The notes: generated from the sequence alone by a model not told the origin. A DNA stretch of 45,959 bases from an uncultured Atopostipes sp. (GCA_910588235.1 CAJUOQ010000017.1:1-45959); one strand, 5' to 3'; positions 7,846 through 16,718 are shown, numbered from the stretch's first letter. Translations and numbers: made by a program.

Positions 7846-9207
7846 TCATTCATCCGTTGACTCGATACCAAATTCTTCACGTACTACAGCAGCAATCCGT
7901 TCACAATAAGCTGTGACTTCTTCTTGGGTCGGTGCTTCAGTCATCACACGTAGAAGAGATTCCGTTCCACTTGCACGAACAAGCACGCGTCCTTCATTCC
8001 CCATCTCTGCTTCTACTTCTTCAATGACTTTTTGCACTCGGGGATCCTCCATGACTGCCTCTTTATCCGTCACACGAATATTAATGAGTTCTTGTGGATA
8101 AGTGGTCACAGCTGCCGCTAATTCAGATAAAGGAAGGTCTGTATCTTCCATCACCTTCATCAACTGAATACCAGTTAATAACCCATCTCCTGTCGTCGAA
8201 TGATCTAAGAAGATGACGTGTCCTGATTGCTCACCGCCTAAGTTGTAACCATTTTTACGCATTTCTTCGACCACGAAACGGTCACCGACTTTTGTTTTCA
8301 CAGACTGAATATCTTGTTCTTCTAACGCATGATAATAACCAATATTACTCATAACGGTAGAAACAATAGTTGAATTCTTTAATTGTCCATGATCATTTAA
8401 ATATTTTCCACATATATAAAGAATTTTATCGCCGTCAACAATCTCTCCATTTTCATCAACTGCAATCAAGCGATCGCCATCGCCGTCAAAAGCAAGCCCT
8501 AGATCGGCTTCTTTTTCAACGACCGTTTCAGCTAAAAGCTCTGGATGCGTACTCCCAACCCCATCGTTGATGTTCAAGCCATCCGGCGAGTCTCCAATCA
8601 CATAAAAATCTGTTTCTAAATCTGCAAATAAACGATTAACAATCGGACTTGTGGCACCATTCGCTGCATCTAAAACAACGCGAAGGCCTGATAAATCTCC
8701 TGGGATTGTTTGTTTAAGGTATTGAATGTATTTAAGGACACTTTCTTTATACTCTTCAGCAGTACCAATCCCTTCTGCGCTAGGACGTGGTAAGTCATCG
8801 CCTTCTGCATTCACTAACTCTTCAATTTCTGCTTCCTGTTCGTCAGATAATTTAAAGCCATCTGCCCCAAAGAACTTAATTCCATTATCTTCTGCGGGAT
8901 TGTGCGAAGCTGAAATCATCACGCCGGCTGTCGCATTTTGTTGTCGTGTTAAATAAGCAACACCTGGTGTTGAGATGACGCCTAAGCGTAAAACCTCTGC
9001 TCCAACAGACAATAAACCTGAAATGAGAGCATATTCTAACATACGCCCACTGATACGTGTATCGCGCCCAACAAGGACTCGAGGACGATCTTCTTCAATA
9101 TGCTGTGCCAGCACATAACCTCCAAAACGACCTAATTTAAAAGCAATCTCTGGTGTTAACTCACTGTTTGCTTGTCCTCTCACACCATCTGTACCAAATT
9201 TAACCAT
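7846..9207 (-). CDS. glmM: phosphoglucosamine mutase (GlmM)
   Basis: Converts glucosamine-6-phosphate to glucosamine-1-phosphate on the way to UDP-GlcNAc and peptidoglycan. At 453 aa it has the family length. The phosphoserine loop is ISA-S101-HNP at 99-104, the Mg2+ loop is DGDGDR in the middle, the sugar-binding GGEQSGH loop comes later, and the phosphate-binding RASGTESLLRVM is near the C terminus, where the more usual GTEP has become GTES. It follows cdaR by 30 nt; AGGAG precedes the ATG. In Firmicutes GlmM binds CdaA and restrains c-di-AMP synthesis, so the linkage reflects a physical partnership. Confidence 0.96.
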   Translation of the reverse strand: MVKFGTDGVRGQANSELTPEIAFKLGRFGGYVLAQHIEEDRPRVLVGRDTRISGRMLEYALISGLLSVGAEVLRLGVISTPGVAYLTRQQNATAGVMISASHNPAEDNGIKFFGADGFKLSDEQEAEIEELVNAEGDDLPRPSAEGIGTAEEYKESVLKYIQYLKQTIPGDLSGLRVVLDAANGATSPIVNRLFADLETDFYVIGDSPDGLNINDGVGSTHPELLAETVVEKEADLGLAFDGDGDRLIAVDENGEIVDGDKILYICGKYLNDHGQLKNSTIVSTVMSNIGYYHALEEQDIQSVKTKVGDRFVVEEMRKNGYNLGGEQSGHVIFLDHSTTGDGLLTGIQLMKVMEDTDLPLSELAAAVTTYPQELINIRVTDKEAVMEDPRVQKVIEEVEAEMGNEGRVLVRASGTESLLRVMTEAPTQEEVTAYCERIAAVVREEFGIESTDE

Positions 9208-9237
9208 TATAGAATACTCCTTTATTTTTCGATATGA

Positions 9238-10239
9238 TTACTCACTCATCGTGCTATTTTGATTTTCTTCTGTTACTTCAATTAATACTTCTACCTCATC
9301 TTGATTCACTTCTTCAATGCCTTCAGGCAAGCTACCCACCGGGACATTGATTAAGGTAGATTCTGTGATACCCTCTAAGTTTACTGTAACCGGGAAGTTT
9401 TGTAAATCATTGACCGCTTCTGGATCCCCTTTAATTGTTAAAGATTCAGATTCGCCATTGCTCAATTTCAATTCATAATTATAACCTGCGACCCCACCAT
9501 CACCTTCTCGCAAGACGATTGGGACTTCTTTTTGGGTGCGGACAACAGGAGCATTAATCTCCACTTGACTAGGATCGGCATTGACATTTAATAAATTATC
9601 ATTGGCATCTAAAACTAAGACTTGCGCCGACGTCAATAGATCGGATTTAATCTCTTGTTCATCGGAAGAAACTTCTACGATCACACGATCAATTTCATTC
9701 ATAGTAGAGGCAGCGCCCGATAAACGAACAACACTTGTGGATAAGCTAGGATGTAGAACTTCGTAGCCTTCCGCAATGTCTAAGTCTTCATCGATCTCCA
9801 CTGCCAACTCATGTTCTTCCGTCTGTTTTTCTTCAATCGTTAGATTCACAACCCCTGGACTCACACTCGCCGTGATATCATCCGAGAGACCCTTCGCTTG
9901 CAGCTCCACTGAATGTGTCCCTTCCCCTAATTCATTTAAGTTGGGGGTGGTAATCGTATAGTTTTGAGTCGCAACGGTTTGAAAAATAATCGCTTGTGGA
10001 CCTTCAATGCGGAGGGTCGCTGAATCTGGGATTCCTGAAACAAAATATTGATCAGTATCCATATTCACTTCAATCGGTAAGTTCGTAATAATTTCGGATC
10101 CGTTAATACTAGCTCCATCTGTCGGTTTATTTGATTGAAAACGGGCCTGATTTTCTAAATTTACAAAGAAAAAAAGGCCAACCGCAAGGATGAGAGCGAA
10201 GATGCGAGTAATCCATGGATTATCAAAATTAAATTTCAT
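9238..10239 (-). CDS. cdaR: CdaR, YbbR-domain regulator of diadenylate cyclase
   Basis: A 333-aa protein with one N-terminal membrane anchor (about residues 11-27, IFALILAVGLFFFVNL) and an extracytoplasmic part made of three to four YbbR repeats rich in beta strand. The C terminus is acidic (VTEENQNSTMSE). The family modulates CdaA activity at the membrane. The start overlaps the cdaA stop by four bases (ATGA, 10236-10239), which indicates translational coupling. It is shorter than some homologues, and the number of repeats is my estimate. Confidence 0.92.
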   Translation of the reverse strand: MKFNFDNPWITRIFALILAVGLFFFVNLENQARFQSNKPTDGASINGSEIITNLPIEVNMDTDQYFVSGIPDSATLRIEGPQAIIFQTVATQNYTITTPNLNELGEGTHSVELQAKGLSDDITASVSPGVVNLTIEEKQTEEHELAVEIDEDLDIAEGYEVLHPSLSTSVVRLSGAASTMNEIDRVIVEVSSDEQEIKSDLLTSAQVLVLDANDNLLNVNADPSQVEINAPVVRTQKEVPIVLREGDGGVAGYNYELKLSNGESESLTIKGDPEAVNDLQNFPVTVNLEGITESTLINVPVGSLPEGIEEVNQDEVEVLIEVTEENQNSTMSE

Positions 10240-11102
10240 TCACCACTCACAGCCTTTCGAATTGCTTCGATGATGTTATTGATATATTCAGCAAATTTAT
10301 TGGGTTCCTCTTCGACTTCTTCTGGAACTAAACGTTCTGATAGATAATCATGTAAACTTTCAGGAGTCAAATCAGCAATTAAATTACTGCGGTTCGCAAT
10401 ACTAATGGAACCTGTCTCTTCAGAAACAATGATCGTGATCGCATCTGTTTCTTCAGATAGACCAATCGCTGCTCGATGGCGTGTGCCATATTTCTTAGGA
10501 ATGGCGGCACTCTCCGAAAGCGGTAAATAACTCGCTGCCGACGCAATTTCTAAGTTCCGAATAATCATGGCCCCATCATGCAGTGGCGTGTTTGGAATAA
10601 AGGTATTGATAATAATTTCAGAGGAAATTTTAGCATCCAACGCAATACCCGTTTTGATATATTCACTTAAAGGCGAATTTCTCTCAATGGAAATCAAGGC
10701 CCCGATATGCCGCCGACTCATGTACTGGATAGCTTCAGCGATTTCATCAATCGCTTCTTCAACAGGGTTCGCTTCTTTTCGCATAGAAAAAAGACTCCCT
10801 CGTCCAATATGCTGTAAGCCCCGCCGTAGTTCCGGCTGAAAGATCACAATCAGCGCAATCGCTGACCACTGGATGACAAAATCGACAATATATTCAGTTG
10901 TATGTAACTGAAATAAAGAGCTCAGGAATTTAATACTAATAATCACTAAAATGCCCTTCAATAATTCAGTTGCTTTTGTTCCTTTCGCAATGCGGATTAA
11001 TTGATAAATAAAAAGCGTTACAATTATTATATCAATAATATTAACCAAAGTTGTCCAGGACCACAAATTTGTCCATTCAAAGTTCTCTAACCATGTAAGC
11101 AT
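10236..11102 (-). CDS. cdaA: diadenylate cyclase CdaA
   Basis: Makes the essential second messenger c-di-AMP from two ATP at the membrane. At 288 aa it has three hydrophobic segments within residues 20-95, then the DisA_N cyclase domain with the diagnostic D176-G-A178 and R208-H-R210 motifs. A C-terminal acidic region follows. First gene of cdaA-cdaR-glmM-DUF975, the conserved Firmicutes arrangement. An extended -10 promoter lies just upstream, and the ribosome site is weak (GAGAGTGG), which may keep enzyme levels low. Confidence 0.97.
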   Translation of the reverse strand: MLTWLENFEWTNLWSWTTLVNIIDIIIVTLFIYQLIRIAKGTKATELLKGILVIISIKFLSSLFQLHTTEYIVDFVIQWSAIALIVIFQPELRRGLQHIGRGSLFSMRKEANPVEEAIDEIAEAIQYMSRRHIGALISIERNSPLSEYIKTGIALDAKISSEIIINTFIPNTPLHDGAMIIRNLEIASAASYLPLSESAAIPKKYGTRHRAAIGLSEETDAITIIVSEETGSISIANRSNLIADLTPESLHDYLSERLVPEEVEEEPNKFAEYINNIIEAIRKAVSGE

Positions 11103-11133
11103 AAAGCACCACTCTCGTTATTTTTGTACCATT

Positions 11134-11142
11134 AGTATATCA
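11134..11142 (-). promoter_or_regulatory. extended -10 promoter of the cdaA operon
   Basis: On the minus strand TGATATACT forms an extended -10 element about 32 nt upstream of the cdaA start. No convincing -35 is seen 17 bases further up. Confidence 0.5.
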
Positions 11143-11192
11143 TAGCTGACAGATTTTACAGCTGTATTCTTCAAAAAACTCGCTTAAAAACC

Positions 11193-11222
11193 AAAAAAGC
11201 AATGCACAAATCCGTGCATTGC
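11193..11222 (-). terminator. terminator of the tRNA cluster
   Basis: A 9-bp perfect stem (GCAATGCAC with GTGCATTGC) and a 6-nt loop followed by TTTTTT on the minus strand, 9 nt after tRNA-Gln. Confidence 0.9.
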
Positions 11223-11230
11223 TTGGTTGA

Positions 11231-11302
11231 CTGGGCTGCCAGGATTCGAACCTGGGATGCACGGGATCAAAACCCGATGCCTTACCGCTTGGCCACAGCC
11301 CA
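11231..11302 (-). tRNA. tRNA-Gln (anticodon TTG)
   Basis: A 72-nt cloverleaf on the minus strand. Acceptor TGGGCTG pairs with CAGCCCA, with discriminator G; the U1-A72 pair and G73 are usual for glutamine tRNAs. The anticodon loop TTTTGAT gives TTG. T arm GGTTCGAATC. CCA is not encoded. Last of three tRNAs. Confidence 0.95.
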
Positions 11303-11309
11303 ATATGAG

Positions 11310-11392
11310 TGGAGGGAGAAGGATTCGAACCTTCGAACTCGAAAGAGGACGGATTTACAGTCCGTTGCGTTTAGCCACTTCGCTATCCCTCC
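11310..11392 (-). tRNA. tRNA-Tyr (anticodon GTA)
   Basis: An 83-nt class II tRNA on the minus strand with a long variable arm, as expected for bacterial tyrosine tRNA. Acceptor GGAGGGA pairs with TCCCTCC, discriminator A. The anticodon loop CTGTAAA gives GTA. CCA is not encoded. Confidence 0.95.
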
Positions 11393-11402
11393 AAAATGTA
11401 TA

Positions 11403-11474
11403 TGACCCCTACGGGATTCGAACCCGTGATACCGCCGTGAAAGGGCGATGTCTTAACCACTTGACCAAGGGGCC
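11403..11474 (-). tRNA. tRNA-Glu (anticodon TTC)
   Basis: A 72-nt cloverleaf on the minus strand. Acceptor GGCCCCT pairs with AGGGGTC (one G-T wobble), discriminator A. The anticodon loop CTTTCAC gives TTC. CCA is not encoded. First tRNA of the cluster, about 22 nt after a near-consensus promoter. Confidence 0.95.
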
Positions 11475-11495
11475 TTCTTTTTTCACGCAAGACCT

Positions 11496-11524
11496 ATCTT
11501 ACATGATGGGATGAATATTGTCAA
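11496..11524 (-). promoter_or_regulatory. strong sigma-A promoter of the Glu-Tyr-Gln tRNA cluster
   Basis: On the minus strand a perfect TTGACA (11519-11524) and TAAGAT (11496-11501) are 17 bases apart. The position, with the start expected just before the tRNA-Glu 5' end, fits a stable-RNA promoter. Confidence 0.8.
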
Positions 11525-11625
11525 CAATATTTTTAAAAATTGTAAGTTTTTTACGTCTTTTCCTCGAAAATCTCTTGAGGACAATCTTTTTATTCGTAAA
11601 AATTTTCTATAAAGATCATCCAAAT

Positions 11626-11661
11626 AAAAACAAGCCAAGGATAAATATTCAATCCTCGGCT
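11626..11661 (-). terminator. terminator of the ABC exporter operon
   Basis: AGCCGAGGAT pairs with ATCCTTGGCT (one wobble) on the minus strand around a 9-nt loop, followed by TGTTTTTAT. It lies 24 nt after the stop of the second exporter gene. Confidence 0.75.
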
Positions 11662-11684
11662 CGCATTTCTTTTTACTATGAATC

Positions 11685-13460
11685 TTATACACCTTTTAAG
11701 AGATCCGATTGTGTTTTATATAAATCATAATAATAACCTCTTTGTGCCATCAGCTCTTCGTGCGTACCCGCTTCTAATATTCGGCGGTCACCGATATAAA
11801 AGATCCGATCACTATTTCGAATCGTTGATAGACGGTGAGCAACAATAAAGGCTGTTCGTCCTTCCAGTAATCGGTCCAATCCTTCTTGCAGCAGAATTTC
11901 TGTCTGCGTATCGATACTAGAGGTCGCTTCATCCAAGATGAGTACTTTCGGATCGGCTAATAAAGTTCGCGCAAAAGATATTAATTGTCTCTGTCCTGCT
12001 GATAAAGTACTTCCCCTCTCTTGTACACGAGTATGATAGCCTCGGCTTAAATCTTTAATGAAATCATGCGCCCGAACAACTTTAGCGGCTTCGATGACTT
12101 CTTCTTCCGTCGCCTCTAAATCTCCATAGCGAATATTTTCCAAGATCGATCCCGAAAAGATAAAAGTTTCTTGTAACATGACCCCAATCTGTTTCCGAAG
12201 CGAATGAACGGTCACATCACGGATATCAATCCCATCGACTAAAATCGCCCCTGCTCGAATATCATAAAAACGACTCATTAAGTTAATGATCGTTGATTTC
12301 CCTGCGCCTGTCGGTCCCACTAAAGCAATCGTTTCTCCTGGTTTTACGTGAAAGGATAAATTCTCAAAAATTGTTTGATCTGCTTCATAACCAAATTCCA
12401 CATTTTGAAAAATAACTTCTCCTTTAACCGGTGGCATTTCAAAAGCATCTTCCGCATCCTCAATCGCCGGCGGGATGTCTAACATCTCAAAGACGCGTGC
12501 GAGGTAAACGGTACCTGAAACTAAAGAATTGTAAAAATTCCCAATATTAATAATCGGATTCCAAAAATTGTTAACATACCCGACAAACGCAATCAAAACA
12601 CCTGTGGAAACGTCTACTCCTAGTCCTCGAATACCGACAAAATAAACTAAAGCAACCGTAATTGAAGCAATGTTTTGGACAATCGGTCCGAGTAACAGCT
12701 GAATCTTAACCGCATCCATCCAGGCATCTTTTTGTTGCCGACTGACATCGGAAAAGACATCATGATTAAAGCGCTCGCGGGTAAAAGATTGAGTCGTTTT
12801 AATCCCAGCAATACTCTCATGTATATAGGCATTGAGGTTCGCTTGTTTGTCACTCAGGCGATCATAAGCCACGCGCTGTTTATTTTTAATGATCATCGTT
12901 ACCCAAAATAAAATCGGGAGTAAGATTAAACTATATAAGGTTAATCGCACATCAATCACTAACATAATCGTTAACGTAACGAGAATACTCAACACATCGG
13001 AAATGACGTTAATTAAACCCGATGATAAAATATTACTCAAATTATTAATATAATCCACTACACGGATCAATATTTTCCCATGTGGACGCGTGTCAAAAAA
13101 AGTAAAAGATAACTTTTGAATGTGTGTAAATAAATCAGAACGAATATCCTGTAACACATTCTGTCCCAGCAAACTAATATTATACTGGCGATAACGGATC
13201 GTCCATCCATTTAAAATCGTAATGGCGGTATAGGCCACTACAATGATCACCAACAAGGTACTATCTCCTCGAGGAATCACTTCATCGATCACAATACTCG
13301 TTAGATAAGGACCCATAATCATCAAAATATTTGCTAGTAGAACGACCAATAATAAAGCAACGACCGCTTTACTATAAGGCTTTAAATAACTTCCAATTCG
13401 TTTGTAATTATCGACATTTAACGATTCTTTTTCTTTTTTATTTTCATTCACTTGGTCCAT
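11685..13460 (-). CDS. ABC exporter half-transporter with catalytic ATPase site (EfrB/LmrD/BmrD-like)
   Basis: A 591-aa half-transporter: about 40 N-terminal cytoplasmic residues, six membrane helices (about 30-320), then an ATPase domain (about 350-580). Walker A GPTGAGKST and Walker B LILDEATSS retain the catalytic glutamate, and the H-loop is VAHRLS. The signature reads LSAGQRQ rather than LSGGQ, matching the partner whose signature completes the degenerate site. It starts 12 nt after the upstream half-transporter with a strong AAGGAGG. Family members (LmrCD, EfrAB, BmrCD) expel drugs and dyes. Substrate here unknown. Confidence 0.9.
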   Translation of the reverse strand: MDQVNENKKEKESLNVDNYKRIGSYLKPYSKAVVALLLVVLLANILMIMGPYLTSIVIDEVIPRGDSTLLVIIVVAYTAITILNGWTIRYRQYNISLLGQNVLQDIRSDLFTHIQKLSFTFFDTRPHGKILIRVVDYINNLSNILSSGLINVISDVLSILVTLTIMLVIDVRLTLYSLILLPILFWVTMIIKNKQRVAYDRLSDKQANLNAYIHESIAGIKTTQSFTRERFNHDVFSDVSRQQKDAWMDAVKIQLLLGPIVQNIASITVALVYFVGIRGLGVDVSTGVLIAFVGYVNNFWNPIINIGNFYNSLVSGTVYLARVFEMLDIPPAIEDAEDAFEMPPVKGEVIFQNVEFGYEADQTIFENLSFHVKPGETIALVGPTGAGKSTIINLMSRFYDIRAGAILVDGIDIRDVTVHSLRKQIGVMLQETFIFSGSILENIRYGDLEATEEEVIEAAKVVRAHDFIKDLSRGYHTRVQERGSTLSAGQRQLISFARTLLADPKVLILDEATSSIDTQTEILLQEGLDRLLEGRTAFIVAHRLSTIRNSDRIFYIGDRRILEAGTHEELMAQRGYYYDLYKTQSDLLKGV

Positions 13461-13472
13461 TTTGATGCCTCC

Positions 13473-15203
13473 TTACTCTCCTTGTCCGAGTTGTTCTTCA
13501 TAAATCCGGTAATACGCGCCTTCTTTAGCTAACAATTCTTCATGCGTCCCCCGTTCAATAATTTCTCCCTGCGAAAGAATTAATATTTGATCGGCATCTT
13601 TTACAGAAGATAAGCGATTCGCAATAATAAAGGTGGTTCTTTCTTGACTAATGTCTTCCATCCCTCTTTGGATTTTGACTTCTGTTTCCATATCTACCGC
13701 TGATGTGGTGTCATCTAAAATTAAAATCGCAGGATTTTTTAGTAAACCACGAGCGAGAGAAATTCTTTGTTTTTGACCACCCGAAAGGCCGCTTCCTTGC
13801 TCGCCTAAATAAGTCGCATATTTCTCCGGCATTTTTTCAATAAATTCTTTCGCATCCGCTACCTCTGCTACTTCTTCAACCGCTTCAATCGGTGTTTGAG
13901 GAAAACTATAAGAAATATTACTTTGAATTGTATCCGAGAATAAAAAGGCATCTTGCATTACGACCGTAATATCTTCACGTAAATCAATCACGTTCCATTC
14001 CCGAACATCGACCCCATCAATCAAAACTCTTCCTTCGGTCGGATCAAAAAATCGTGAAATTAAGTTAACGAGGGTCGATTTCCCAGAACCCGTCTCACCT
14101 AAAATACCAATCGTCTCGCCTGGATGAGCTTTAAAGGATACATGATCTAGCACAAGTTGTTCCGGGTCATCCGGAAAGGCAAAAGAAACATCTTGAAATT
14201 CGACCTCGCCATGGATTCGATCGGCTTTTTTTCGTTGTTCAATCGGAATTTGCGGTTCAATAATTAACATCTCGCGAATTTTAGTCGTGCCTCCAAATAA
14301 ACGTTGCAAGTCATTCATGTGGCCGCCAAGATTACGCATCGGCAAATTAATCATCCAAATTAAACCGGTAAAAGTCACTAAATCCCCAACACTCATTTCA
14401 TTGGCGAGGACTAACCAACCCCCAAAACCAATCGCAATCACCGACATAAAACTAGCAAAGGTCTCGAGCAAAGGTAAATAACGTTTCGAAATGGACGCCG
14501 ACTGCATATTACTTTCTTTATAATCATCATTCACTTTTTTGAATTTTTCTTCTTCATAAGCTTCGTTCGCAAAAGCTTTGACGACTTTATTTCCTCGAAT
14601 ATTCTCCTCTACCATCGAGTTCAAGCGGGAGAAACTCTCACGGATTTCATAAAAAGCTCGGTTTGCTCGCGAAGAAAGTAAGACCGTAAAAAGGGCGATA
14701 AATGGCGTCACAATTAATAATGAAAGGGTTAAACGCCATTCAATCGTTCCCATAAAGATTAAAGAAGAAATGAATAAAACAATATTATCTAAAATATTGA
14801 AATACACCCAGGCAATACTATGGCGAATCGCATCCGTATCCCCTGTCATTCGCGCCATAATGTCACCTGTACGGGTATGATTAAAGAAAGAAAAATCTAA
14901 TTCTTGCAGCTTCCGGTAAAGATCTCCCCGAATTTGAAACAAAACATCTTGACTGATGGCCTCAAAACGTACTTGATAGCGATATCTAAAAAAAGTTCGG
15001 ATCAATACACTGCCAATCATCGTCAATAATAACGGGATTAATAAATCTACCCGACGCTCATTGATTACAAAGTCTACAATTAAACCACTAATATAAGGTT
15101 GTACCATGTTTAATAAAGCAACGACTACGGTCAAAAGACTACCTACTGTCCAACTGGTCGAATAAGGACGGATATATCTTGCTAACCAACGAATGGTGTC
15201 CAT
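13473..15203 (-). CDS. ABC exporter half-transporter with degenerate ATPase site (EfrA/LmrC/BmrC-like)
   Basis: A 576-aa half-transporter with six membrane helices followed by an ATPase domain. Walker A GETGSGKST and signature LSGGQKQ are intact, but Walker B is LILDDTTSA, with Asp in place of the catalytic Glu, and the H-loop is IIANRLSS, with Asn in place of His. These changes mark the non-hydrolytic site of heterodimeric exporters such as TM287/288 and LmrCD. The gene pair is therefore an obligate heterodimer. First gene of the operon, divergent from an AraC-type regulator that may control it. Confidence 0.9.
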   Translation of the reverse strand: MDTIRWLARYIRPYSTSWTVGSLLTVVVALLNMVQPYISGLIVDFVINERRVDLLIPLLLTMIGSVLIRTFFRYRYQVRFEAISQDVLFQIRGDLYRKLQELDFSFFNHTRTGDIMARMTGDTDAIRHSIAWVYFNILDNIVLFISSLIFMGTIEWRLTLSLLIVTPFIALFTVLLSSRANRAFYEIRESFSRLNSMVEENIRGNKVVKAFANEAYEEEKFKKVNDDYKESNMQSASISKRYLPLLETFASFMSVIAIGFGGWLVLANEMSVGDLVTFTGLIWMINLPMRNLGGHMNDLQRLFGGTTKIREMLIIEPQIPIEQRKKADRIHGEVEFQDVSFAFPDDPEQLVLDHVSFKAHPGETIGILGETGSGKSTLVNLISRFFDPTEGRVLIDGVDVREWNVIDLREDITVVMQDAFLFSDTIQSNISYSFPQTPIEAVEEVAEVADAKEFIEKMPEKYATYLGEQGSGLSGGQKQRISLARGLLKNPAILILDDTTSAVDMETEVKIQRGMEDISQERTTFIIANRLSSVKDADQILILSQGEIIERGTHEELLAKEGAYYRIYEEQLGQGE

Positions 15204-15389
15204 TTTCTCCCCTCCTGAATTTTTCTAATCTCATGATCATAAATAGTTTATCGCGATTCGAAAACGGTTAGAATGGATTATAATAGCAAATCTTATGTAT
15301 TTTATTAGAAAACCGAAAACAAAATGAATGGGAGTTTTCAGCACCAGTGGTATACTTTAAGAGACCACATCAGAAAATAGGTGATTTTT

Positions 15390-16232
15390 ATGCTGAAAAT
15401 CCATTCAAAAACATTTAACCCAGAAGTTCTTTATGTATTTGATCATTCCAACACCGGTCCTTCCTCAGGAAAAAAGCATGCCCACGATTTTTTAGAACTT
15501 TCCATCCTTTTAACCGGTGAGACTTTTTATGAGATTGACGATAAAACGTACCATTTACAGCAAGAAACGATCTTAGTTTTAAACCCAGGCGTCGAACATC
15601 AAGAATATACCCAAGCCGGCATGGAAAATTCCCAAATTCATATCGGTCTGCGTCATTTTAATTTTTCTGGTTATCAAAGGGACTTTCTCCCTTTAGAAAC
15701 AAATATTATCCAACTAGGGAATTATAAAGAAAAATTTTTTGAAACTTGCCAAGAAATTATTTCAGAACGAAATGAAGCGAAACCGGGCTATGAATTGATT
15801 TTAAAAGCCCTTGTTTTTAAATTGATTGTCTACTTGTTTCGAGATAATCGAACTTCTTTAAGTGAAGAACGCCTACTTGTTTCTAATCAAGAAAAACAAG
15901 AATTTGTGAATGAAGTGAAATTATATATTGAAAATCACTACAATGAAGAGTTAACTTTGGACCATATCGCTCATGCGTTTTACACAAATTCAACCACTCT
16001 TTCCCGCTCTTTCAAACAATTTGGGGGTGACACTCCGATTAATTATTTAATTACTTATCGCTTAGAAAAAGCCAAAAATATGATCCAAGCGCATCCAACC
16101 CTTTCGATTAAAGATATTGCCCAAAGCGTGGGCTATAGCGACTCTTTATATTTTAGTAAATTATTCAAAAAACAATATGGGGTCTCTCCCTCCTTTTTTG
16201 CTGAAAACAATGAGGAAAATAAGCTGGAATGA
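15390..16232 (+). CDS. AraC-family transcriptional regulator with cupin sensor domain
   Basis: About 280 aa. The N-terminal half is a cupin-type ligand domain (GETFYEIDDKTYHLQQETILVLNPGVEH). The C-terminal 100 residues hold two helix-turn-helix units, with the family signature SIKDIAQSVGYSDSLYFSKLFKK followed by YGVSPS. An upstream GTG at 15381 is in frame, but AGGTGA at 15379-15384 overlaps it and sits 5 bases before the ATG at 15390, so that ATG is the start. It is divergent from the exporter pair across about 185 bases, so local control is plausible. Ligand unknown; sugar-type effectors are usual in this subgroup. Confidence 0.88.
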   Translation: MLKIHSKTFNPEVLYVFDHSNTGPSSGKKHAHDFLELSILLTGETFYEIDDKTYHLQQETILVLNPGVEHQEYTQAGMENSQIHIGLRHFNFSGYQRDFLPLETNIIQLGNYKEKFFETCQEIISERNEAKPGYELILKALVFKLIVYLFRDNRTSLSEERLLVSNQEKQEFVNEVKLYIENHYNEELTLDHIAHAFYTNSTTLSRSFKQFGGDTPINYLITYRLEKAKNMIQAHPTLSIKDIAQSVGYSDSLYFSKLFKKQYGVSPSFFAENNEENKLE

Positions 16233-16279
16233 AGTTAACAGTCGATTCTAGAGACTCATTTTGAAACCCATAGCCCTAA

Positions 16280-16690
16280 TCGTACCGTTGGAATGGTGCC
16301 GCGGGAAGATAATCCATTTAGCGTACTGGTGGAACGGCACCGCGAGAAGATAAGTCATTTAGCGTACTAGTGGAACGGCACCACGGGAAGGTAAGCCGTT
16401 TAGCGTACTGATGGAACGCCACCGCGGGAAGATAAGCCGTTTAGCGTACTGGTGGAACGCCACCGCGGGAAGATAAGCCGTTTAGCGTACTGGTGGAGCG
16501 GCACTGCCGGAAGATAAGCCGTTTATCGTACTAGTGGAACGGCACCACGGGAAGGTAAGCCGTTTATCGTACTGATGGAGCGAAACCGCGAGAAGATAAG
16601 CCGTTTAGCGTACTGGTGGAACGGCACCGCGAGAAGATCATCCGTTTATCGTCCGGCTGGAGTAATGCCGTCAAATGAATTTTTAATCGA
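16280..16690. repeat. GC-rich tandem array, ten units with exact 41-bp period
   Basis: Units begin at 16280, 16321, 16362, 16403, 16444, 16485, 16526, 16567, 16608 and 16649, always 41 bases apart with no insertion or deletion; the last is partly diverged. The core reads GCGTACTGGTGGAACGGCAC then CGCGGGAAGATAAGCCGTTTA. Unit 5 is 24/41 G+C, well above neighbouring genes. Each unit holds AACGGC and GCCGTT, which can pair within a unit or with the next unit, and GGTG/CACC can form a small inner stem. Units 3 and 7 differ only at the first base, and units 4 and 8 share CTGATGG, which suggests duplication of a four-unit block. There are no spacers and 41 is not a multiple of three, so it is neither CRISPR nor coding. 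Confidence 0.93.
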
Positions 16691-16718
16691 GTCTTCCACT
16701 GGATTCGTTTGAGATAGC

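Noticed and set aside
11202..11514. Two short proteins on the plus strand over the tRNA cluster
   Set aside because: They are antisense to three clear tRNA genes and their terminator and promoter.
16280..16690. CRISPR array
   Set aside because: Units follow each other directly with no unique spacers, the whole 41-bp unit is repeated, and no cas gene is near.
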